Positions 1-4,876 of a stretch of DNA of 5,329 nucleotides are shown here, in pieces. A program made the position numbers and the translations under genes. Under the pieces are notes generated by a model that was not told the DNA's origin, did not search any database, and saw nothing but the letters and a program-made list of their open reading frames with translations. The stretch lies in assembly GCA_005788935.1 (NCBI GenBank), contig SYAK01000121.1:1-5329 (forward strand), in the 5' to 3' direction. How positions within the stretch are numbered: the stretch's first letter is position 1; the number at the start of each line of letters is the position of its first letter. The stretch comes from Pseudomonadota bacterium (lineage in GTDB: Bacteria > Myxococcota > UBA9042 > PHBI01).

Positions 1-105
1 CGCCTGGTGCTCAGCGGTGGCTGCAATGGCGCAGACAGCACGCCCGGTCTGCTCGGCTTGGCCGCGCTGCTCGGTCTTCTGACCCTGCGCCGCCGCCACA
101 GCTGA
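1..105 (+). CDS. C-terminal end of a MYXO-CTERM sorted surface protein (partial)
   Basis: Only the last 34 codons and the TGA stop are present; the gene enters from outside the window. The tail reads SGGCNGADS, then a hydrophobic run (GLLGLAALLGLLTL), then RRRHS. This is the layout of the MYXO-CTERM sorting signal: an invariant Cys after Gly, a single transmembrane-like helix, and a basic cluster at the extreme C-terminus. In Myxococcota such tails are processed and leave proteins anchored at the cell surface, probably through the Cys. The catalytic or binding part of this protein is not visible, so its function is unknown. The gene converges with istB: its stop lies three bases from the istB stop at 109-111. 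The tail is intact, so the insertion sequence starting near 136 did not break this gene, although it may have displaced the gene's terminator. Confidence 0.82.
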   Translation, partial: RLVLSGGCNGADSTPGLLGLAALLGLLTLRRRHS

Positions 106-108
106 TCG

Positions 109-951
109 TCAGCCAGGCTGAGCGTTCACGAGCCCTGTGGGTTCCGGAAACTCTGGCCGGGATTTTCCAGAAATTCTGGCCGGTGTCGAGGGGGGCTCGA
201 AAGGGTTGGTGAGGTCACTCAGGTCGGAGCGATTTGAGGGGCCGTCGAGCTTGAAGACGCGAGCTCGCTCGAGGAGTCGGTCGACGATGACGGCGCCGAG
301 ATCGCGGTCGAGGAGGACGTCGCCCCAGGTCTGGAGGTCCTTGTTGGAGGTGATGACGATGGGCTTCCGCTTGAGGTGACGCTCGTTGACGACGTGGTAG
401 AGGACGTTGGCGGCGTCTGGAGTGCAGGCGAGGTAGCCGAGCTCGTCGATGACGAGGACGTCGGGCTGGATCCAGGGCTTGAGGGCTTTCCGGAAAGTGT
501 TCTTGCGGCTCGCCCGGGAGAGCTCGTCGATGAGGTTGGCAGCGGTGGCGAAGCGGGCGTCGAATCCGTTCTGGATCGCCTTGTAGGCGATGGCGACGGC
601 GAGGTGCGTCTTGCCTCGGCCAGGGCGGCCGAGGAAGATGAGGTTGCGGCCCTCTGTGACGAAGTCGGGGCCTGTGAACGAGCCGAGCGAGACGAGGCGC
701 AGCTCGGACTGACGGGAGAAGTTGAAGTCGTCGAGCGTCCTCAGGAATGGGAAGCCGGCGCGCTTCACGAGGCGCTGAACGCGCGTGCCGGCGCGGTGAA
801 GGACCTCCTCGAGGCAGAGGGTCTCGAGGAAGCGCTGGAAGGTCCAGCTGTGGACCTCGGCCCGCTCGCAGAGCGCCTTCCAGGTGCGGCGCGTGTTGGC
901 GAGGTGCAGCCGGCGGAGGTGGCCGTCGATGGGGGAAATCGAATCATTCAA
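109..951 (-). CDS. istB: IstB-like AAA+ ATPase, transposition helper of the IS21 element
   Basis: IstB is the ATP-dependent partner of the IstA transposase. It assembles on DNA, selects the target and stimulates insertion. In this 280-aa protein the Walker A motif GRPGRGKT is at residues 108-115, the Walker B motif VLVIDE at 165-170 (D169, E170), a sensor-like ITSNK at 200-204, and a DRLLERA segment, probably carrying the arginine finger, near 224-230. Length and motif order fit the family. The start is TTG at 951, overlapping the istA stop as TTGA, with GGAG at 962-959 seven bases upstream, which suggests translational coupling to istA. The nearby ATG at 947 is in another frame and does not give IstB. 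The C-terminus is odd: no stop occurs within the element, so residues about 257-272 are encoded by the terminal repeats and the last eight residues by flanking host DNA. The DNA-binding and ATPase core is complete. Confidence 0.93.
   Translation of the reverse strand: MNDSISPIDGHLRRLHLANTRRTWKALCERAEVHSWTFQRFLETLCLEEVLHRAGTRVQRLVKRAGFPFLRTLDDFNFSRQSELRLVSLGSFTGPDFVTEGRNLIFLGRPGRGKTHLAVAIAYKAIQNGFDARFATAANLIDELSRASRKNTFRKALKPWIQPDVLVIDELGYLACTPDAANVLYHVVNERHLKRKPIVITSNKDLQTWGDVLLDRDLGAVIVDRLLERARVFKLDGPSNRSDLSDLTNPFEPPSTPARISGKSRPEFPEPTGLVNAQPG
136..183. repeat. IS21 left end: tip plus two 19-bp transposase-type repeats
   Basis: The repeats TTCCGGAAACTCTGGCCGG (142-160) and TTCCAGAAATTCTGGCCGG (165-183) lie in the same orientation, start 23 bp apart and match at 17 of 19 positions. 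The right end carries the same motif inverted. The whole block lies inside the istB reading frame and encodes about residues 257-272 of IstB. By family analogy these are IstA binding sites; binding itself is inferred. Confidence 0.85.
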
Positions 952-2375
952 TGGAGTTCTCCGTGGTTTGAGAGGGGCATCTTCGCGGGGTCGCAGCCCA
1001 GCTCGCTGGCGACGGCGCGGGCCGACCAGGCGCGCATGGCGTGGGCGCGCCGAATGGCCCCGATGAGGGGGCCGCCGCCATGAAGCTCGAGCAGCGCGTG
1101 CATCACCTCGACGTCGTGAGACCAGCCTCCGTGGCCTCGGCGGTGGACGAGGTCGGTCATGAATTCGAGGACTATCGGGTCGAGCTCAAGGAGGTGCTGG
1201 CGCTTCAGGTAGAGCCGTCCTCGGCTGCCGTTGGCGGCGGCCACCATCGCCGCGCGGTGCTCTGGCAGGGTCGAGCGGGCGTTGGGGGCCTCGAGGCGCG
1301 GGTGGGTCGCGTCGTAACGGCCCGCGACGATTCGGACCTTGTCCCGCCCAAGGTACAGCGTCGCCGGAATGCCGATGGCCTGGGGCGGCATCGAGTAGAC
1401 GCGGCCGTCGAAGCTGACGGTCGCGGTCGCCGCGACGTGCACCGGAAACCGAAGCGTCAGCGTGTCTGGCGTGACGCCGAGAGGCCGGAGCCGGGGCCGC
1501 TCGGTGGCCATGCGCGCCTCTGGTATCTCGCCTGTCGCCCTGCAGGGGCGCTTCGTGTTCGCGTCCTCGTGCCACACCTCGAGCTGACGCCGCAGGTCCT
1601 CGTCGTCGATGAAGCGGCGACTCTTGAAGAAGCTGCCCTTCACCCACCCGACCAGGTTCTCGACCGAGCCCTTCTGGTTCGGGCGATGCGGCCAGCAGGC
1701 GTTCGGGGCCGCGCCAAGCTGCCCCATGACGTCGAGGAACGTCGGCTGCCAGCGGATGACGCGCCCCGTGGCAGGGTCCCACTCCTGCACGACCGTCTTC
1801 GGCTGATCGAACACGGCGACCATCGGCACGCCGCCGAAGCGCGCGTAATGGTCGACAACGCCACGCGTGACGCTCTCGACGCGCTCGTCTGGCACGAGGG
1901 ACACCGCGACCATGCGCGAATACTTCAGTCGCGACGCGAAGAAGCGGACCCGGCGCCTCTCGCCCGACGTGAAGCGGACGTCCACGTGGCCGAAGTCGTG
2001 CTGGCAGAATTCGCCGGGGACCGCCTCGAAGCGCACCACCGCCTCGCTCTTCGCAGGCCGCAGGCTGGCGACCATGGCAAAGAAAGCGCTCTTTTGCCCC
2101 TTGTATCCATCGCATGAAGCCCGCCTGAGCAGCTCGGTCGCCGCAGTGTCAGGCTCGGCCTTGAGCCACGCTTCGACCCTCTCCCGGTAGCCCTCCACGA
2201 GTGACGGGCGCCCGATCCCCCGCGCCCGCCGCGCCCCCGTGTCATCAAGGCACGCGACGGGCGGCTCGCGGCTGATCCTCCTGACCGAGCGCTCAGACAC
2301 CCCAAGCAAGGCGCTCGTCTCGCCCTGGGTGTGACCTGCGGCGACCAGTGTCTGAACTGCGTTTCGTTTCGCCAT
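948..2375 (-). CDS. istA: IstA transposase (DDE) of the IS21 element
   Basis: IstA is the catalytic transposase that cuts and joins the element ends. The N-terminus has a helix-turn-helix (about residues 9-37, through ALLGVSERSVRRIS) that would bind the terminal repeats. The RNase H-like core carries the acidic triad D127 (in QHDFGHVDV), D190 (in VFDQPK) and E239 (in GSVENLVGWVKG). A C-terminal beta-barrel-like segment follows (about residues 307-360, through VSFDGRVYSMPPQ), as in other IS21 transposases. I chose the ATG at 2375 (475 aa) because GGAG at 2389-2386 lies ten bases upstream of it. The in-frame ATG at 2384, which adds MLT, would leave only one base. The stop TGA overlaps the istB TTG start. 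No frameshift or missing catalytic residue is seen, so the transposase looks functional. Confidence 0.93.
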   Translation of the reverse strand: MAKRNAVQTLVAAGHTQGETSALLGVSERSVRRISREPPVACLDDTGARRARGIGRPSLVEGYRERVEAWLKAEPDTAATELLRRASCDGYKGQKSAFFAMVASLRPAKSEAVVRFEAVPGEFCQHDFGHVDVRFTSGERRRVRFFASRLKYSRMVAVSLVPDERVESVTRGVVDHYARFGGVPMVAVFDQPKTVVQEWDPATGRVIRWQPTFLDVMGQLGAAPNACWPHRPNQKGSVENLVGWVKGSFFKSRRFIDDEDLRRQLEVWHEDANTKRPCRATGEIPEARMATERPRLRPLGVTPDTLTLRFPVHVAATATVSFDGRVYSMPPQAIGIPATLYLGRDKVRIVAGRYDATHPRLEAPNARSTLPEHRAAMVAAANGSRGRLYLKRQHLLELDPIVLEFMTDLVHRRGHGGWSHDVEVMHALLELHGGGPLIGAIRRAHAMRAWSARAVASELGCDPAKMPLSNHGELH

Positions 2376-2450
2376 GGTAAGCATGCTCCAGATGCTGGCG
2401 ACGACCGGCTCCGAACGCCAGCCGCCGGCGAACCCTTACGGCTCCCCCGG

Positions 2451-2499
2451 CCGGCCAGATTTTCCGGAATCGGAGCGGCCATCTTTTCTGGAACCCGCA
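2451..2499. repeat. IS21 right end: two inverted copies of the 19-bp repeat plus tip
   Basis: Read inward on the minus strand, the outer copy is TTCCAGAAAAGATGGCCGC (2493-2475) and the inner copy is TTCCGGAAAATCTGGCCGG (2469-2451). The inner copy differs from the left outer copy at one base only; the right outer copy is the most diverged. The end lies upstream of istA, so a promoter for the istAB operon is expected between here and 2376, but I could not assign convincing -35 and -10 boxes. Confidence 0.82.
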
Positions 2500-3181
2500 C
2501 TCGGAGGCCGGAAGGTTTCAGTTGCAACGATTGGTCGCCATCTCAAATGGCTCGGTTGGACCCGGAAAAAAAAGAGTCCTCCGAGCCTCCGAGGTGGACC
2601 AGGCCAGGATCCAGGACCTCCGGCAGTGGTTCTTGAAGTGGGCTCCCGAAGCCGACCCCGAGAGGCTGGTCTTGATCGATGAATCGGGCTCCCACATCGC
2701 GATGACCCGCGAGACCGCGTGGGCGCCGCGCGGCGTCAAGCCGAAGGAGGCGGTGCCGCGCAACCGAGGCACCGTGCTCACAATGATCGCGGCGCTGACC
2801 CTCTCGGGTCTAGGCTCGATGATGACCATCCAAGGCGGGACCTCCTCGGACGTCTTCCGGACCTGGGTCGCGCAGGTACTCGTGCCTGACCTCCCGGCCA
2901 ACGCCATCGTCGTGATGGACAACCTCGCGGCCCACAAGGATGCAGGCGTTCGCGAGATCATCGAGGCCGCTGGCGCCAAGCTCGTGTTCCTGCCCCCGTA
3001 CTCGCCCGAGCTCAACCCCATCGAGCTCGCCTGGGGCAAGGTGAAGCGGTGGCTCCGCACCGCGAGACGACGCACGCGAGAGGCCGTCGACGACGCCCTT
3101 GGCGACATCATGTCGCTCATTACGCCCTCCGACGCCGCGGGCTGGTTCAGACACTGCGGCTGGAAATATCAGGCTTCGTGA
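2500..3181 (+). pseudogene. IS630-family transposase, 5'-truncated and frameshifted at an A8 tract
   Basis: The IS630 family cuts and pastes into TA sites using a DDE catalytic domain. The protein is read in two frames. From 2500 the first frame gives [20 protein letters not shown], the end of the N-terminal helix-turn-helix domain of this family. After the A8 run at 2566-2573 the downstream frame continues with [14 protein letters not shown] and the whole catalytic domain. The triad is visible: D at 2678-2680 (LIDESGSH), D at 2918-2920 ([10 protein letters not shown]) and E at 3023-3025 ([14 protein letters not shown]). There are 34 residues between the last two, the DD34E spacing of IS630. 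The stop is at 3179-3181. Roughly the first 100 residues expected for the family are absent because the IS21 end lies at 2499. The downstream frame alone has an ATG at 2522, but that start precedes the A tract and reads out-of-family residues. The frame change could be a mutation or a natural slippage site; truncation makes the copy non-functional in either case. Confidence 0.88.
2500..3181 (+). mobile_element. IS630-family element remnant, left end missing, right end unresolved
   Basis: This is the surviving part of an IS630-type insertion. The left boundary is the junction with the IS21 element, and no IS630 left terminal repeat or N-terminal coding part appears on the far side of the IS21 element (before 136). 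The right terminal repeat should lie a few tens of bases after the transposase stop. Without the left end for comparison it cannot be defined, and no TA dinucleotide, the target these elements duplicate, occurs between 3168 and 3516. The listed end is the transposase stop, so the true remnant may extend further. Confidence 0.7.
2566..2573 (+). other. A8 homopolymer at the IS630 frame switch
   Basis: Eight consecutive A residues follow CCCGG in otherwise GC-rich DNA. Before the tract the family-like frame reads TRKKK; after it the family-like frame is shifted +1 and reads KKRVLRASE. Removing one A (seven in the transcript or ancestor) joins the two into [11 protein letters not shown], which looks like an unbroken IS630 protein. 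The tract may be a polymerase or ribosome slippage site, or simply a site where an A was gained by mutation. Confidence 0.6.
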
Positions 3182-3330
3182 TCAAGAGAGTGAGCCACGC
3201 TGACGGCGACGGTCATGGGCTGGCACATCCGATGTGCCACGGGTGGAACTCTTCGTGAGCACTCGTGCCGTGGCGCAGCCTTGCTGACACAGGACTCCGC
3301 GGGAACTGTCGCTGCCCAACGCTGCCCGGA
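3182..3330. other. Junction stretch between IS630 remnant and host DNA, no gene recognised
   Basis: No convincing gene lies here. Codon third positions are mixed in every frame, unlike the strongly GC-rich third positions of neighbouring genes. The only structure seen is the palindrome at 3221-3239. The stretch should contain the IS630 right end and the point where mobile DNA gives way to the host sequence, but neither can be placed from this copy alone. Confidence 0.5.
3221..3239. repeat. Perfect 19-bp palindrome, possible operator or hairpin
   Basis: TGGCACATCCGATGTGCCA has two nine-base arms that are exact reverse complements around a single central C. As RNA it would form a seven-base stem with a five-base loop. 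No T-run follows it on either strand, so it is not a standard intrinsic terminator. It lies 40 bp past the IS630 transposase stop and could be an element of that IS end, a protein-binding site, or chance. Confidence 0.5.
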
Positions 3331-3525
3331 GCGAGGCGCCTCGAGTCGGTCGTGGCCTTCGTCGCGGGCCTCACCTGGCTGCCGCCCCACCAGCCCGCGA
3401 AGGCGTGGCTCGCGTGTGTCGTCGAGCAGGGCGATGCCGGCCAGGTGCCGCCGGAGGTCACGCTGCTGGTCGAGGCGCTCGCGCAGGGGGCCGTCTCCTC
3501 CGGGGAGGTCAGCGGTAGGCGATGA
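3265..3525 (+). CDS. Unrecognised 86-aa frame, possibly the 3' remnant of a disrupted host gene
   Basis: From about 3330 to the TGA at 3523-3525 this frame has nearly all G or C at third codon positions and a plausible helix-rich composition (VVAFVAGLTWLPPHQPAKAW, then VPPEVTLLVEALAQG). This is what a real high-GC gene looks like. The first 20 or so codons, from the ATG at 3265, do not share this bias, and no ribosome-binding site is evident. I therefore read it as the tail of a gene whose front was removed when mobile elements arrived, rather than an intact small gene. It converges with the PNGase F-like gene and overlaps its end by 17 bases. I do not recognise the family. It may also be a chance frame in GC-rich DNA. 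Confidence 0.3.
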   Translation: MPWRSLADTGLRGNCRCPTLPGARRLESVVAFVAGLTWLPPHQPAKAWLACVVEQGDAGQVPPEVTLLVEALAQGAVSSGEVSGRR

Positions 3526-4687
3526 GCAGGGTCGAGACCTGATGGAAGGGCTGGGTGTGGGAGCTGTCGTTGTAAGCGCAGCCCGTGTCGAAGACGCAGC
3601 CCGAACACGGCGAGGCGTCGGGGCGGCAGGTGTTGACCCACGGCTCGGGGGCGTAGGCGACGGTCAACGTGCGGCTCGGCAGGGCGGCCGCCGGCAGGTC
3701 CACGGTCCACGGCTCGACGAGGGCGCCCGGGCACCACCCGGCCCGCGGATAGCGCCAGGTGCCGCGCTGGTCAGGGGCGGCGGTCGTCGGACAGTCGTCG
3801 CGCCACACTCGCCGGGTATGCGCGACAGCGGGGAATGCAACGTCAGCGGGGGCGACCGTGAGCGTGTGGTCGCGGGCGCAGAACTCGGCGCAGTTGTCGG
3901 CGTTTCCCTGACCGTGCCCGGTGATGAGGGCACGGATGGCGGCGGATGAGGCGCCTTCGGGGAGCGCCACGGTGATGGGCGGCGCCGTGGCCTCGGGGGG
4001 CTGCGCCGGGTCGCCGTAGGGCCCGGCGCGCTCGGTGTGGAGGGGGATGACGGCGATCGGCAGGCGCGACGGGGCCCCACCCTCGAAGATGAAGATGGCC
4101 GTCACCCGCCAGCCCGCGCCGTAGGGGCTGCCCGGTCCGACCCAGGTGTCGATGAAGGTGCGCAGGCGGACCTCGCCGCGGAGCAGCGGACGCAGGTCGG
4201 TCAGATCCTGGCTCGCAGACAGGCCGACGCCGAACGGGGTGATGAAGCGGAGAAGCTCGATGGAGACATCGCGCGGGCCATCGGGACCAGGGACAGGGGC
4301 GACGAGGCTGATGGCGCCGCGGCGGTCCCAGGCGTCGCAGCCGCCGTCAGGGCAGGTCAGCGTCAGGTAGAGGGTGATCTTCGCGTAGCTGCCGGTGTCG
4401 GGGAAGGATGCGGTCGTCTCGACGGTGCGCTGATTGTCGGCGCCGGTGAAAAAGACGTGGCGACCGTCGAACGCGACGACGGTCGCCTCCTGACCGGGCG
4501 CGTCGAAGGGGCCTGGCGCAGGGGAGGCGTCCGCAGCGGGCGCAAGGTCGGGCGCGATGGTGGCGTCGACTGGCGGTGTCACGACGTCTTCCGGAGCTGG
4601 GCCGGGTGTCTCGGCGCCCGGCGCACAACCGACGACGAGAGCCGAGACGGTGAGGAAGGCGAGGGAGGCGTCGAAGGTGCGTCGCAT
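3509..4687 (-). CDS. PNGase F-like lipoprotein (peptide-N4-(N-acetyl-glucosaminyl)asparagine amidase)
   Basis: The likely role is hydrolysis of the amide bond between N-glycans and asparagine in glycoproteins, at the cell surface. I chose the ATG at 4687 (392 aa) because it gives a lipoprotein signal: MRR, hydrophobic core, and lipobox LVVGC with C21. The ORF is open to 4795, but that extension would bury the signal. Residues 22-66 form a Pro/Ala-rich linker. The rest matches both jelly-roll domains of Elizabethkingia PNGase F, recalled from memory: CPDGGCDAWDR (residues 112-122), LLRFITPFGVG (145-155), DLTDLRPLL (161-169), IDTW (179-182), NCAEFC (265-270) and RAGWCPG (315-321). D121 and E268 correspond to catalytic D60 and E206. 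D180 replaces E118. Cys pairs 112/117, 266/270 and 299/319 match the three known disulfides. Spacing between the catalytic positions is nearly identical (59 and 88 residues here versus 58 and 88). An extra four-Cys stretch lies at 354-370. Ala at +2 suggests outer-membrane sorting. No clear Shine-Dalgarno or promoter is seen. Confidence 0.87.
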   Translation of the reverse strand: MRRTFDASLAFLTVSALVVGCAPGAETPGPAPEDVVTPPVDATIAPDLAPAADASPAPGPFDAPGQEATVVAFDGRHVFFTGADNQRTVETTASFPDTGSYAKITLYLTLTCPDGGCDAWDRRGAISLVAPVPGPDGPRDVSIELLRFITPFGVGLSASQDLTDLRPLLRGEVRLRTFIDTWVGPGSPYGAGWRVTAIFIFEGGAPSRLPIAVIPLHTERAGPYGDPAQPPEATAPPITVALPEGASSAAIRALITGHGQGNADNCAEFCARDHTLTVAPADVAFPAVAHTRRVWRDDCPTTAAPDQRGTWRYPRAGWCPGALVEPWTVDLPAAALPSRTLTVAYAPEPWVNTCRPDASPCSGCVFDTGCAYNDSSHTQPFHQVSTLLIAYR

Positions 4688-4802
4688 GACGGCATGCTGC
4701 CGCGCGGACGCGAGCCGGTCAATGCGCATCGGCGGACATGTCGGAGACGTACCATGCCCCTCGGCGAGCAGCGCCGGACCCGCAAGTTCACACATTCGGA
4801 CA

Positions 4803-4848
4803 CGACCCCCGATCCGACCCCCGATCGCCCCCCGATCCGATCCCCGAC
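4803..4848. repeat. C-rich 12-bp tandem repeat between two minus-strand genes
   Basis: The unit CGACCCCCGATC occurs twice perfectly in tandem (4803-4814 and 4815-4826), followed by two degenerate copies (about 4827-4837 and 4838-4848). It lies upstream of the PNGase F-like gene and downstream of the TPR gene. Function is unknown. Such runs can arise by replication slippage and may vary in copy number between strains. Confidence 0.65.
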
Positions 4849-4868
4849 GGCTGGCTGCGACGTCGGGG
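4842..4868 (-). terminator. GC-rich hairpin just past the TPR gene stop, weak terminator candidate
   Basis: CCCCGACG (4842-4849) and CGTCGGGG (4861-4868) form a perfect eight-base stem with an 11-base loop. It begins eight bases downstream of the minus-strand stop at 4877, the usual place for a terminator. No U-tract follows on the minus strand, so it may stabilise the mRNA end or act only weakly; high-GC genomes often lack U-tracts. Confidence 0.35.
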
Positions 4869-4876
4869 GGTGCGGC

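Larger units (their letters stand above)
136..2499 (-). mobile_element. IS21-family insertion sequence, about 2364 bp, apparently intact
   Basis: The element carries istA and istB in the standard order and has matching ends. The left tip reads TGTGGGTTCCGGAAA and the right tip, read inward, reads TGCGGGTTCCAGAAA (13 of 15 match), giving the TG...CA termini typical of IS21. Each end holds two 19-bp repeats: 142-160 and 165-183 on the left, 2451-2469 and 2475-2493 on the right. Multiple terminal repeats are a known IS21-family trait and are thought to bind the transposase. The total length fits the usual 2-2.5 kb. The eight bases outside each end (acgagccc on the left, ctcggagg on the right) do not match, so no target duplication of the 4-8 bp usual for the family is seen. 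The right end abuts a 5'-truncated IS630 transposase. Confidence 0.88.

Noticed and set aside
109..121. Palindrome TCAGCCAGGCTGA just after the MYXO-CTERM stop
   Set aside because: As a hairpin it gives only a four-base stem with a five-base loop and no T-run, too weak to call a terminator.
376..1083. Long plus-strand frame of 235 codons opposite istB
   Set aside because: It is the mirror of the istB coding pattern in GC-rich DNA, has an acidic repetitive composition with no recognisable motif, and istB carries clear Walker motifs on the other strand.
1041..2117. 358-codon plus-strand frame opposite istA
   Set aside because: It overlaps istA almost completely, which has a full DDE triad. 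The plus-strand translation looks like reverse-strand codon echo with no domain.
1925..2527. 200-codon minus-strand frame crossing the IS21 right end
   Set aside because: It overlaps istA in another frame, is rich in Arg and Ser, and spans the element border, so it is a chance frame.
2518..3120. 200-codon minus-strand frame opposite the IS630 transposase
   Set aside because: The plus strand has a clear IS630 catalytic domain; the minus frame shows no motif.
4690..4730. TTGACC about 17 bases from CAGCAT upstream of the PNGase F-like gene, read as a promoter on the minus strand
   Set aside because: The -10 candidate matches only three of six consensus bases and would leave almost no room for a leader before the ATG.
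4688..4795. Upstream extension of the PNGase F-like gene to the start at 4795
   Set aside because: It would place 36 residues in front of a good lipoprotein signal peptide. The start at 4687 puts the signal at the N-terminus.
4803..4868. Possible CRISPR array or origin iterons
   Set aside because: The repeats are contiguous 12-mers without unique spacers, are too few, and have no cas or rep gene nearby.
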